Of a stretch of 64,000 nt of DNA, positions 50,851 to 59,550 are shown piece by piece. A model generated the notes under the pieces. The model saw only the letters and a program-made list of their open reading frames with translations. It searched no databases and had not been told where the DNA came from. Position 1 is the first letter of the stretch; every line of letters starts with the position of its first letter. The position numbers and the translations under genes are program-made. Source of the DNA: Tsukamurella sp040611135 (GTDB lineage Bacteria > Actinomycetota > Actinomycetes > Mycobacteriales > Mycobacteriaceae); NCBI RefSeq assembly GCF_040611135.1, contig NZ_JBEXNL010000008.1, positions 114,018-178,017 on the forward strand, given 5' to 3'.

Positions 50851-52044
50851 ATGACGAACCAAACGATGCAGCAGCGGTGGAACGCCGCGCTGATGAACAC
50901 CTACGGCACCCCGCCCGTCGCGCTGGTGTCCGGCAGCGGCGCCGCGGTGGTCGACGCCGACGGCAAGGAGTACGTCGACCTGCTCGGCGGCATCGCCGTC
51001 AACGCGCTCGGCCACGCGCACCCGAAGATCATCGAGGCGGTGACGCAGCAGGTCTCGACCCTCGGTCACGTCTCGAACCTGTACATCAGCGAGCCCGTCG
51101 TCCGCCTCGCCGAGCGGCTCACCGAGGCGGTGGGCGTCCCCGGAACCCGGGTGTTCTTCAGCAACTCGGGCGCGGAGGCCAACGAGGCCGCCATCAAGAT
51201 CGGCCGGCGCACGGGCCGGACGCGGATGATCGCCGCCGAGGGGGCCTTCCACGGCCGGACCATGGGTTCGCTGGCACTGACCGGGCAGCCCGGCAAGCGG
51301 GAGCCCTTCGAACCGCTCATCGCGTCGGTGACGCACGTGCCCTACGGCGACGCCGCCGCACTGCGCGCGGCCACCGCTCCGGAGGCCGGCGAGGTGGCCG
51401 CGATCTTCCTCGAGCCGATCATGGGGGAGTACGGCGTCGTCGTCCCGCCCGAGGGTTACCTCGCGCAGGCCCGCGCCGCCGCGACCGATGCCGGCGCGCT
51501 CCTCGTGCTCGACGAGGTGCAGACCGGGATCGCCCGTACCGGAACGCTGTTCGCGTATCAGCGGGCAGGCGTGACCCCGGACGTCTTCACGCTCGCCAAG
51601 GGGCTCGGCGGCGGCCTGCCCATCGGGGCGACGGTGGCCGTCGGCGCCGCGGGCGAGTTGCTCACCCCGGGCCAGCACGGCACCACCTTCGGCGGCAACC
51701 CCGTCGCCGCGGCCGCCGCGAACGCCGTCCTCGACGTGATCGAGTCCGAGGGACTCGCAGAGCGCGCGGACGCGCTCGGCAAGCACATCGCCGCCACCGT
51801 CGAGGGACTGGGCCATCCGCTCGTCACCGGCGTGCGGGGTTCGGGCCTGCTACTGGGGATCACGCTCGCGCAGCCCGTCGCGAAGGCGGTCGAGACCGGC
51901 GCCCGCGACGCCGGATTCCTGCTCAACGCCGCCCAGCCCGATGTCGTCCGCCTGGCCCCGCCCCTCGTCCTCACCGACGAGCAGGCCGACCGCTTCCTCA
52001 GCGCACTCCCGTCCCTCCTCGATTCAGCCCAGGAGACTTCATGA
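50851..52044 (+). CDS. argD: Acetylornithine aminotransferase
   Basis: 397 residues, class III PLP aminotransferase. The PLP-binding lysine is in FTLAKGLGGGLPIGATVAVG; LLVLDEVQTGIARTG holds the PLP-ring Asp; FFSNSGAEANEAAIKIGRRT binds the phosphate. It converts N-acetylglutamate semialdehyde to N-acetylornithine and in other bacteria also serves lysine synthesis. It lies 5 nt after argB and overlaps argF by 4 nt. Confidence 0.96.
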   Translation: MTNQTMQQRWNAALMNTYGTPPVALVSGSGAAVVDADGKEYVDLLGGIAVNALGHAHPKIIEAVTQQVSTLGHVSNLYISEPVVRLAERLTEAVGVPGTRVFFSNSGAEANEAAIKIGRRTGRTRMIAAEGAFHGRTMGSLALTGQPGKREPFEPLIASVTHVPYGDAAALRAATAPEAGEVAAIFLEPIMGEYGVVVPPEGYLAQARAAATDAGALLVLDEVQTGIARTGTLFAYQRAGVTPDVFTLAKGLGGGLPIGATVAVGAAGELLTPGQHGTTFGGNPVAAAAANAVLDVIESEGLAERADALGKHIAATVEGLGHPLVTGVRGSGLLLGITLAQPVAKAVETGARDAGFLLNAAQPDVVRLAPPLVLTDEQADRFLSALPSLLDSAQETS

Positions 52045-52979
52045 CCCGCCACTTCCTCCGCGACGACGACCTCACCCCCGCCGAGCAGCGCGAGGTGCTC
52101 GCCCTGGCCGCCGAGCTGAAGGCGGCGCCGTTCTCGCGGCGCCCGCTGGCGGGCCCGAAAGGCGTGGCGGTGCTGTTCGACAAGAACTCCACCCGCACCC
52201 GGTTCAGCTTCGACGTGGGCGTCGCGCAGCTCGGCGGCCACGCGGTGGTCGTCGATACCAAGTCCACGCAGATGGGCCGCGACGAATCCCTCCCGGACAC
52301 CGCCCGAGTCCTGTCCCGGTTCGTCGACGCCATCGTCTGGCGCACCTACGCGCAGGAGGGCCTCGAGGAGCTGGCCCGGTATGCGACGGTGCCCGTCGTC
52401 AACGCCCTCTCCGACGACTTCCACCCCTGCCAGATCCTCGCGGACCTGCAGACGATCGCCGAGCGCAAGGGCGCCGAGGGCACCGGGTCGGTCGCCGGAC
52501 TCAAGCTGACCTACCTCGGCGACGGTGCGAACAACATGGCGCACAGTTACATGCTCGGGTGCGTGACGGCCGGGATGGACGTGACCATCAGCGCACCGTC
52601 GGGCTTCCAGCCGGACGAGCGCTTCGTCGAGGCCGCCCGGGCCCGGGCGAAGGAGACGGGGGCCGAGGTCAGCGTCATCTCCGATCCGGTGCTCGCGGTG
52701 GCCGGCGTCGACGTGGTCGTCACCGACACCTGGGTGTCGATGGGGCAGGAGGACGACGGCATCGACCGCAACGCACCCTTCCGGCCGTACCAGATCAACG
52801 CCGAGCTGCTCGCGCACGCCGACCCCGATGCGATCGTGCTGCACTGCCTGCCCGCGCACCGCGGCGACGAGATCACCGACGAGGTGATCGACGGCCCGCA
52901 ATCCGCAGTCTTCGACGAGGCCGAGAACCGACTGCACGCCCAGAAGGCGCTGCTCACCTGGCTGCTGGAGCACTCGTGA
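52041..52979 (+). CDS. argF: Ornithine carbamoyltransferase
   Basis: 312 residues. Carbamoyl-phosphate site KNSTRTRFSFDVG, HPCQILAD (in FHPCQILADLQTI), ornithine loop and HCLPAHRGDEIT with the catalytic Cys. It joins ornithine and carbamoyl phosphate to give citrulline. The ATG at 52041 overlaps the argD stop (ATGA), with AGGAGA a few bases upstream. The next gene, argR, begins 13 nt after it. Confidence 0.97.
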   Translation: MTRHFLRDDDLTPAEQREVLALAAELKAAPFSRRPLAGPKGVAVLFDKNSTRTRFSFDVGVAQLGGHAVVVDTKSTQMGRDESLPDTARVLSRFVDAIVWRTYAQEGLEELARYATVPVVNALSDDFHPCQILADLQTIAERKGAEGTGSVAGLKLTYLGDGANNMAHSYMLGCVTAGMDVTISAPSGFQPDERFVEAARARAKETGAEVSVISDPVLAVAGVDVVVTDTWVSMGQEDDGIDRNAPFRPYQINAELLAHADPDAIVLHCLPAHRGDEITDEVIDGPQSAVFDEAENRLHAQKALLTWLLEHS

Positions 52980-52992
52980 CCGGCGCCGCGGC

Positions 52993-53478
52993 ATGACTGA
53001 TCAGCCGCTGGCCACGCGCGCGGGCCGGCAGGCGGCCATCGTCGAGATCCTCGCCAACCATCAGGTCCGCAGCCAGGCCGAGCTGCAGGCGCTTCTCGTC
53101 CGGGGCGGCTACGAGGCCACGCAGGCCACCATCTCGCGCGACCTCGACGAGCTCGGCGCCGTGAAGCTGCGCGGCGCCGACGGCGGTGCGGGCGTGTACG
53201 TGGTCCCCGAGGACGGCTCGCCCGTGCGCGGCGTGTCCGGCGGCACCGAGCGGCTCTCCCGCCTCCTGGGGGAACTGCTGGTCTCCACCGATCACAGCGG
53301 CAACATCTGCGTCCTGCGCACCCCGCCGGGCGCGGCGAACTTCCTCGCCAGTGCTCTCGACCGGTCGTCGCTGCCGGAGGTCGTGGGCACCGTCGCCGGC
53401 GACGACACCGTGCTCGTGGTCGCCCGCGAGCCCCTGACAGGCAAGGATCTCGCCGAGCGCCTCGTGGCGCTCGCCTGA
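52993..53478 (+). CDS. argR: Arginine repressor ArgR
   Basis: 161 residues. N-terminal winged HTH RQAAIVEILANHQVRSQAEL with TQATISRDLDELGAVKL; C-terminal hexamerisation and arginine-binding domain with the GTVAGDDTVLVVAREP block. With arginine bound it represses the cluster, probably through the TGCAT boxes before argC. It is located between argF and argG as in mycobacteria. Confidence 0.96.
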   Translation: MTDQPLATRAGRQAAIVEILANHQVRSQAELQALLVRGGYEATQATISRDLDELGAVKLRGADGGAGVYVVPEDGSPVRGVSGGTERLSRLLGELLVSTDHSGNICVLRTPPGAANFLASALDRSSLPEVVGTVAGDDTVLVVAREPLTGKDLAERLVALA

Positions 53479-53514
53479 ACCCGCACACCTCACCACCAGA
53501 TAGGCTTACCGACC

Positions 53515-54936
53515 ATGTCCAAGGTCCTCAACACCCTGCCCGTCGGCGAGCGCGTCGGCATCGCCTTCTCCGGCGGCCTCGACACCTCCGTGGCCGTCGC
53601 CTGGATGCGCGACAAGGGCGCCGTGCCCTGCACGTACACCGCGAACATCGGCCAGCCCGACGAGCCGGACATCGACGCCGTGCCGGACCGCGCGAAGGAG
53701 TACGGCGCCGAGATCGCACGCCTGGTCGACGTGCAGCCGCTGCTGGTGCAGGAGGGCATCGCCGCCCTGCAGACCGGCGCGTTCCACATCCGCTCGGGCG
53801 GCAAGACCTACTTCAACACCACCCCGATCGGCCGCGTCGTGACCGGCACCATGCTGGTGCGCGCAATGAAGGAGGACGGCGTCGACATCTGGGGCGACGG
53901 CTCCACCTACAAGGGCAACGACATCGAGCGGTTCTACCGCTACGGCCTCATGGCGAACCCCGCGCTGCGGATCTACAAGCCCTGGCTCGACTCGCAGTTC
54001 GTCACCGAGCTCGGCGGCCGCAAGGAGATGAGCGAGTGGCTCGTCGCGCACGGCTTCCCGTACCGCGACTCCACTGAGAAGGCCTACTCCACCGACGCCA
54101 ACATCTGGGGCGCCACCCACGAGGCCAAGGACCTGGAGTTCCTCAACACCGGCGTGCTCATCGTCGACCCGATCATGGGCGTCGCCCCGTGGGACGAGTC
54201 GGTGGAGATCGCGACCGAGGACGTGACCGTCACCTTCGAGGCCGGCGTGCCCGTCGCGATCAACGGCGTCGAGTACTCGGACCCGGTCGAGCTGGTCCGC
54301 GAGGCGAACCGCATCGGCGGCCGCCACGGCCTGGGCATCTCCGACCAGATCGAGAACCGGATCATCGAGGCCAAGTCGCGCGGCATCTACGAGGCGCCCG
54401 GCATGGCGCTGCTGCACGCGACCTACGAGCGCCTGGTGAACGCGATCCACAACGAGGACACCATCGCCACGTACCACAACGAGGGCCGCCGCCTGGGCCG
54501 CCTGATGTACGAGGGCCGCTGGCTGGACCCGCAGTCGCTCATGCAGCGCGAGGCGATCATCCGCTGGGTCGCGTCCGCCGTCACCGGCTCGGTCACGCTG
54601 CGCCTGCGCCGCGGCGACGACTACTCGATCATCGACACCACCGGCCCGAACCTCTCGTACCACCCCGAGAAGCTCTCGATGGAGCGCGTGGGCGACGCCG
54701 CCTTCGGCCCCGACGAGCGCATCGGTCAGCTCACCATGCGCAACCTCGACATCGCCGATTCCCGTTCGCGGCTGGAGCAGTACGCCGCGCAGGGCATCGT
54801 CGCGGGCGAGACGGCAGCGCTGGTCGGCGAGCTGGAGCGGGGCGGCGCGGAGGCCATCGTCTCCGGCGGCGAGCAGATCCCGTCGGCTCTGGACGAGGCC
54901 AGCAACCACGCCGCGTTCGACCTCGGCACCGACTAG
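53515..54936 (+). CDS. argG: Argininosuccinate synthase, E. coli-type (type 2) subfamily
   Basis: 473 residues. It ligates citrulline and aspartate with ATP. The P-loop is GIAFSGGLDTSVAVAWMRDK, followed by CTYTANIGQPDEPDIDAVPD, GDGSTYKGNDIERFYRYGLM and IGGRHGLGISDQIENRIIEA. These blocks and the length match the roughly 447-residue E. coli ArgG subfamily, not the roughly 398-residue subfamily (opening ...LAYSGGLDTS...) used by M. tuberculosis at the same place. The gene looks like an in-place replacement by the other type. Codon use does not differ visibly from its neighbours, so any transfer is old. It lies 36 nt after argR. Confidence 0.96.
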   Translation: MSKVLNTLPVGERVGIAFSGGLDTSVAVAWMRDKGAVPCTYTANIGQPDEPDIDAVPDRAKEYGAEIARLVDVQPLLVQEGIAALQTGAFHIRSGGKTYFNTTPIGRVVTGTMLVRAMKEDGVDIWGDGSTYKGNDIERFYRYGLMANPALRIYKPWLDSQFVTELGGRKEMSEWLVAHGFPYRDSTEKAYSTDANIWGATHEAKDLEFLNTGVLIVDPIMGVAPWDESVEIATEDVTVTFEAGVPVAINGVEYSDPVELVREANRIGGRHGLGISDQIENRIIEAKSRGIYEAPGMALLHATYERLVNAIHNEDTIATYHNEGRRLGRLMYEGRWLDPQSLMQREAIIRWVASAVTGSVTLRLRRGDDYSIIDTTGPNLSYHPEKLSMERVGDAAFGPDERIGQLTMRNLDIADSRSRLEQYAAQGIVAGETAALVGELERGGAEAIVSGGEQIPSALDEASNHAAFDLGTD

Positions 54937-54966
54937 TCACCCGACCCCGGAAGGGATTTCACGCCA

Positions 54967-56397
54967 GTGAGCGAGAAGCACGGCACCAACGAGGGCAGCC
55001 TGTGGGGCGGACGGTTCGCGTCCGGCCCCGCCGAGGCGATGGCCGCGCTGAGCAAGTCCACGCACTTCGACTGGGCGCTGGCCCCGTACGACGTGCGCGC
55101 GTCGAAGGCGCACGCCCGCGTGCTCAACCGTGCCGGGCTGCTGTCCGACGAGGATCTGGCCTCGATGCTCGCGGCGTTGGATCAGCTCGGGGCCGACGTG
55201 GCGTCCGGCGCGTTCGGGCCGGCGGAGTCCGATGAGGACGTGCACGGCGCGCTGGAGCGCGGGCTGATCGAGCGCGCCGGCGCCGAGGTCGGCGGCCGTC
55301 TGCGGGCGGGCCGGTCGCGGAACGACCAGGTGGCCACGCTGTTCCGGATGTGGCTGCGCGACGCGGTGCGGCTCGTGGCGGTCGGCGTGCTCGACGTGGT
55401 GGACGCCTTCGTCGCGCAGGCGCAGGCCAACCCCGAGACGATCCTGCCGGGCAAGACGCACCTGCAGGCGGCGCAGCCGATCCTGCTCTCGCACCACCTG
55501 CTGGCGTACACGCACCCGCTGCTGCGCGACGTGCAGCGGCTGCAGGATCTGGACAAGCGGATCGCGGTCTCGCCGTACGGATCCGGTGCGCTCGCCGGAT
55601 CGTCGCTGGGACTCGATCCCGACGCGATCGCGGCCGATCTCGGCTTCGACTCCGCTGCCGACAACAGCCTCGACGCCACCGCCTCGCGGGACTTCGCGGC
55701 CGAGGCGGCGTACGTCCTCGCGCAGATCGCGGTCGACCTCTCGCGCTGGTCGGAGGACGTGATCCTGTGGAGCACCGCCGAGTTCGGCTACGTGACCCTC
55801 GCGGACGCGTGGTCGACGGGCAGCTCGATCATGCCGCAGAAGAAGAACCCGGACGTCGCGGAGCTCTCGCGCGGCAAGGCGGGCCGGCTCATCGGCAACC
55901 TGTCCGGCCTGCTGGCGACGCTCAAGGCGCAGCCGCTCGCGTACAACCGCGACCTGCAGGAGGACAAGGAGCCGGTGTTCGACTCGGTGGAGCAATTGCG
56001 TCAGCTCCTGCCGGCCGTCGCCGGGCTCACCGCAACGCTCACCTTCCACGCCGATCGTATGGGACAGCTGGCCCCCGCGGGGTTCACGCTCGCCACCGAC
56101 GTGGCGGAGTGGATGGTGCGGCAGGGTGTTCCGTTCCGCGTCGCGCACGAGGCGGCGGGCGAGTGCGTCCGCGCCGCCGAGTCCCGCGGCGTCGGGCTCG
56201 ACGGTCTCACCGATGAGGAGTTCGCGGCGATCCATCCGGCGCTGACCCCGCAGGTCCGCGAGGTGCTGACGGTGCGCGGCTCCGTCTCGTCCCGCAACGC
56301 CCGGGGCGGCACGGCCCCGTCGGCCGTGGCCCGGCAACTCGAGGTGGTCACGTCCGCCCTTCCCCCTCTGCGCACCTGGGCGACCACCACCGCCTGA
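54967..56397 (+). CDS. argH: Argininosuccinate lyase
   Basis: 476 residues, fumarase/aspartase superfamily. The signature GSSIMPQKKNPDVAELSRGK carries the flexible catalytic Ser loop; LWGGRFASGPAEAM opens the protein and AGRSRNDQVATLFRMW is the second conserved block. It splits argininosuccinate to arginine and fumarate, the last step. The GTG at 54967 is preceded by GGAAGG. It ends the arginine cluster and converges on a TetR gene; a long inverted repeat lies between. Confidence 0.97.
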   Translation: MSEKHGTNEGSLWGGRFASGPAEAMAALSKSTHFDWALAPYDVRASKAHARVLNRAGLLSDEDLASMLAALDQLGADVASGAFGPAESDEDVHGALERGLIERAGAEVGGRLRAGRSRNDQVATLFRMWLRDAVRLVAVGVLDVVDAFVAQAQANPETILPGKTHLQAAQPILLSHHLLAYTHPLLRDVQRLQDLDKRIAVSPYGSGALAGSSLGLDPDAIAADLGFDSAADNSLDATASRDFAAEAAYVLAQIAVDLSRWSEDVILWSTAEFGYVTLADAWSTGSSIMPQKKNPDVAELSRGKAGRLIGNLSGLLATLKAQPLAYNRDLQEDKEPVFDSVEQLRQLLPAVAGLTATLTFHADRMGQLAPAGFTLATDVAEWMVRQGVPFRVAHEAAGECVRAAESRGVGLDGLTDEEFAAIHPALTPQVREVLTVRGSVSSRNARGGTAPSAVARQLEVVTSALPPLRTWATTTA

Positions 56398-56400
56398 CCG

Positions 56401-56461
56401 AATTGAACGCTGTTACGGGGATTCCGACCTGCGGTTATTCTCTCCGTAACAGCGTTCAATT
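56401..56461. repeat. 18-bp perfect inverted repeat with 25-nt loop between argH and tetR
   Basis: Arms at 56401-56418 and 56444-56461 are perfectly complementary. The 3' arm overlaps the last codons and stop of the convergent tetR gene. It is AT-richer than the region and has no T-run on either strand, so it may be a two-way transcript-end hairpin or a protein site. Confidence 0.75.
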
Positions 56462-57058
56462 GCGGGGGAGTGCGCCGGTGATCACCTGCTGGAGCGGGGG
56501 CGCGGCGAGGTCGACCACCTCGTCGACGGTGAGCGAGGCGAGGGGTTCGAAGCCTACGACGTAGCGCGCCACGAGCAGGCCGAACACCTGGGCCACCATG
56601 AGATTCGCGCGGAGGGCCCCGTCGCCGGGGCCCGCGTCCATGCGGCCGATGAGTTCGGCCAGCGCGATCTCGAGCAGGAAGCCGCGCACGATCGCGGGGT
56701 CGCCGCCGGTGCCGAGATTGGTGCGGATCACCGCGACGCCGACGTCGCGCAGGGGCCCATCCCACATCGTCACCAGGGCGCGCAGCAGTGCCCGGGCGGC
56801 GTCGTCGAGCGGGGCGTCCCGGAGCGGCGCGCGCACGAACTCCGGGTCGACGGGGATCGCCAGGGCCGCGAGGTAGAGCTGCTGCTTCGTGCCGAAGTAG
56901 TGGTGCACCAGCGCCGAATCCACCCCGGCGGCCTCCGCGATCGAACGCACCGTCGTCCCCGCCAGGCCACCGCGGGCGAACCCGGCCCGGGCGGCGTCGA
57001 GGATCTGTGCGCGGGTGTCCGGGCTTCCGGACCGTCGCCCCGAGCGGCCCGCGCTCAC
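56456..57058 (-). CDS. TetR-family regulator of ABC-2 exporter
   Basis: 200 residues. HTH at about 12-60: RAQILDAARAGFARGGLAGT, TVRSIAEAAGVDSALVHHYF, then GTKQQLYLAAL. The C-terminal domain is of the TetR type found with daunorubicin-like exporters. The GTG at 57058 overlaps the stop of the ABC permease gene by 4 nt, so it is the last gene of the ATPase-permease-TetR operon. The order and place match Rv1687c-Rv1685c. It is the likely binder of the 36-bp palindrome before the operon. Confidence 0.9.
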   Translation of the reverse strand: MSAGRSGRRSGSPDTRAQILDAARAGFARGGLAGTTVRSIAEAAGVDSALVHHYFGTKQQLYLAALAIPVDPEFVRAPLRDAPLDDAARALLRALVTMWDGPLRDVGVAVIRTNLGTGGDPAIVRGFLLEIALAELIGRMDAGPGDGALRANLMVAQVFGLLVARYVVGFEPLASLTVDEVVDLAAPPLQQVITGALPRN

Positions 57059-57813
57059 GCGACCCTGCGCTGCAGCGTCGCCGCCGCGAGGGCGAGTGCC
57101 GCGACGGCGAAGCCGGCGACCACCGCGAGGGAGGTCCACATGGTCCCGGTCGGGGACGCGTTCGCACCCACCTCCTGCAGGGCCTGGACGGCGTAGGTCA
57201 TCGGGAGGACGTCGGCGATGCCCTGCAGCCAGCCGGGCATCGCGTCGTGCGGGACGAACAATCCGCACAGGAACAGCTGCGGCACCACGACGATCGGCAT
57301 GAATTGGACCGCCTGGAACTCGGTGCGGGCGAACGCGCTGAACAACAGGCCCAGCGCGACACCGAGCCACGCGTCGACCACGGCGATGAGCACCACCAGC
57401 CACACGCTGCCGGCGGTGCCCATGCCGAGCAGGTACACCGCGACCGCCGTCGCAACCGCCGCCTGCACTGTCGCGGCGAGAGAGAACGCGACCGCGTAAC
57501 CGAGCAGCAGGTCTGCCTTGGCGAGCGGCGTGGTGAGCAGCCGCTCGAGCGTGCCGGAGACGCGCTCGCGCTGCATCGCGATCGAGGTCACGATGAACAT
57601 CAGCGCGAAGGGCAGCACGCCGAGCAGCACCAGGGCGATGCGGCTGAAGACCGCCGAACCCCCCGGGGAATCGCGGTAGAGGAAGTAGAGCAGGGCCAGC
57701 AGCGCCGTCGGGACCACGACGATCATCGCGACGGTCCGCGGGTCGGCGCGCAGCTGCCGCAGGACGCGGACCGTCGTCGCACGGGTGATGCTCGGATTGA
57801 GGACGGTGCTCAT
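57055..57813 (-). CDS. ABC-2 type exporter permease
   Basis: 252 residues with six membrane helices and the ABC-2 signature region SIAMQRERVSGTLERLLTTP (cytoplasmic coupling) and QFMPIVVVPQLFLCGLFVPH with LPMTYAVQAL in the late part. It belongs to the DrrB/YhhJ group that exports drugs or lipids. The ATG at 57813 overlaps the ATPase stop by 4 nt. The substrate is unknown; the TetR partner suggests a small hydrophobic ligand. Confidence 0.88.
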   Translation of the reverse strand: MSTVLNPSITRATTVRVLRQLRADPRTVAMIVVVPTALLALLYFLYRDSPGGSAVFSRIALVLLGVLPFALMFIVTSIAMQRERVSGTLERLLTTPLAKADLLLGYAVAFSLAATVQAAVATAVAVYLLGMGTAGSVWLVVLIAVVDAWLGVALGLLFSAFARTEFQAVQFMPIVVVPQLFLCGLFVPHDAMPGWLQGIADVLPMTYAVQALQEVGANASPTGTMWTSLAVVAGFAVAALALAAATLQRRVA

Positions 57814-58541
57814 GCCGCTGCCTCCTGGTCGCGGACGAGCGCGAGGAAGGCGTCGTCCAGGGTGGGCGCGCCGGTCCGGGTCAGCAGGTCCGACGGTGCG
57901 AGCTCGGCGACGAGCCGCCCCTCGCGGAGCAGGATCAGGCGCGCGCAGTGGGCCGCCTCGTCCATGACATGACTGGAGACCAACAGCGTGGTGCCGGCGG
58001 CGGCCATGGCAGCGAAGCGCTCCCACAGCTCCGCGCGCAGCAGCGGGTCGAGGCCGACGGTGGGCTCGTCGAGAATGAGCAGCTCGGGGTGCGCGACCAG
58101 CGCGCACGCGATGCTCACGCGCGAGCGCTGCCCGCCGGAGAGCGCATCCGCCCGGCGGCCGGCGAACGCGCCGAGCCCGACGGCGTCGATGGCCTCCGCC
58201 GCGTCGGCCCTCGCCGAGGCGCGGCGCCCGGGGTACAGCGCGCCGAAGTACTCGACGTTCTGGGAGACGGTGAGGTCGCCGTACACCGCGGGGGACTGCG
58301 TCGTGTAGCCGACGCGGGCGCGGAGGTCCGGGTCGCCCGCGGGGTGGCCCAGCACCGTCGCCGCGCCGCTGGTGATGCGCTGGGCGCCCACGATCACCCG
58401 CATCAGGGTGGTCTTGCCGGAGCCGGACGGGCCGAGCAGCCCGGTGATGGCGCCCGCGGGGATCTCGGCGTCGAGGTGGTCGAGGACGGTGTTGCCCGAG
58501 CGGGTCACGGTGAGCCCGGACAGGGTGATCGCGCTGGTCAT
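57810..58541 (-). CDS. ABC exporter ATP-binding protein
   Basis: 243 residues. Walker A LLGPSGSGKTTLMRVIVG, Q-loop VGYTTQSPAVYGDLTV, signature LSGGQRSRVSIACALV, Walker B LLILDEPTVGLDPLLR and H-loop LLVSSHVMDEA are complete, and the C-terminal segment PTLDDAFLALVRDQEA is of the DrrA type. GGGAGG lies 5 nt before the ATG at 58541, and the palindrome begins 14 bp upstream, so the TetR protein probably blocks the promoter. Confidence 0.92.
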   Translation of the reverse strand: MTSAITLSGLTVTRSGNTVLDHLDAEIPAGAITGLLGPSGSGKTTLMRVIVGAQRITSGAATVLGHPAGDPDLRARVGYTTQSPAVYGDLTVSQNVEYFGALYPGRRASARADAAEAIDAVGLGAFAGRRADALSGGQRSRVSIACALVAHPELLILDEPTVGLDPLLRAELWERFAAMAAAGTTLLVSSHVMDEAAHCARLILLREGRLVAELAPSDLLTRTGAPTLDDAFLALVRDQEAAA

Positions 58542-58555
58542 GGCGCCTCCCAAAA

Positions 58556-58591
58556 AATTCACTCGACGATGAATTCATCGTCGAGTGAATT
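58556..58591. promoter_or_regulatory. Perfect 36-bp palindrome, TetR operator of the ABC exporter operon
   Basis: A perfect palindrome centred on GAATTC (58571-58576). Each half, e.g. TTCACTCGACGATGAA, is itself an imperfect TTCA...TGAA palindrome, so the element can be read as two overlapping TetR operators, as with cooperative two-dimer binding. It lies 14 bp before the ATPase start codon. Confidence 0.88.
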
Positions 58592-58625
58592 GTGCACCCG
58601 GCTGCTCCGGACCGTCAAGTGGTGA

Positions 58626-59414
58626 TCAGCGGCGCTGCCTGCGATCGCCGAGCCGGCGCATGGCGCGGAGGACGGGCAGGCCCACGGACGGAGCCGCGTC
58701 GGACGTGCGAGCGACGACGCCGCGCCACCGCGGCACGACCCGGAAGATCTGGCGCGACTGCAGGAGGTCCAACCCGGCCGCCGCGACGTCGTCGGCGTCG
58801 AGGGGCTTCGGACCGGCGAAGAGCAGCGCTGCACCGGGATCCTTCTCCCGGTCGGTGACCATCGCGGTGCCTACCACGTCGGGGCAGAGCGCCCGGGCTC
58901 GGATCGGGAGGCCGGCGTGGTCGAGATCGCCCTGGAGGGAGGTCGTGTAGGAGAGCACCGCCGCCTTGGTCGCGGCGTACAGCGCGAGCCCGGGGACCGG
59001 GGCGAGCGCCGAGAGCGAGGCGACGTTGAGGATCGCGCCGCCCCGCGCGCCCATCGCGTTCACGGCCGCGGCGGAGCCGCCGATCGGCCCGCGCAGGTTG
59101 ACGTCGAGGATCGACGCCACCTGATCGTCGGAGTGGTCCCAACTGTCGCCGGCGAACAGGATCCCGGCGTTGTTCACCCACACGGCGAGCCGTCCGAGCT
59201 GCGTGGCGTGTTCCGCGACGTCGCGGTGAGATCCGAGGTCGCGCACGTCCTGCGCCATCCCCACGGCGTCCCGGCCCACCTGTGCGGCCGCCGCGCGCGC
59301 CGCCTCGCCGTCGATGTCGGTGAGGATCACGCGATGGCCCTGGTCCGCCAGGCGGTGGGCGAAGCGCAGGCCGATACCGCGGCCCGCTCCGGTGACTACT
59401 GCGATCGATGTCAT
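58626..59414 (-). CDS. Short-chain dehydrogenase/reductase
   Basis: 262 residues, classical SDR. Cofactor motif VVTGAGRGIGLRFAHRLADQ with ILTDIDGEA (Asp suggests NAD preference), NNAGILF, catalytic Ser in ILNVASLSALAP and YAATKAAVLSYT (Tyr-x3-Lys). The C-terminal tail is basic and extended. The substrate is unknown. The ATG at 59414 directly precedes the Rossmann strand. It is separated from the ABC operon by the palindrome region and is divergent from the DUF4334 gene. Confidence 0.88.
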   Translation of the reverse strand: MTSIAVVTGAGRGIGLRFAHRLADQGHRVILTDIDGEAARAAAAQVGRDAVGMAQDVRDLGSHRDVAEHATQLGRLAVWVNNAGILFAGDSWDHSDDQVASILDVNLRGPIGGSAAAVNAMGARGGAILNVASLSALAPVPGLALYAATKAAVLSYTTSLQGDLDHAGLPIRARALCPDVVGTAMVTDREKDPGAALLFAGPKPLDADDVAAAGLDLLQSRQIFRVVPRWRGVVARTSDAAPSVGLPVLRAMRRLGDRRQRR

Positions 59415-59550
59415 GCCGATGAACCTAAGGCCCGGCGCGGTTCCGGGGAGCCGTACCCGCGCGACGGCACGCTCGGGCCGCACTTCTCGACTGCTGGAAC
59501 GTGTTCCCGTTTCTCCGTGTCCGGCGGAGAACATCGGATAACATCGGCGC

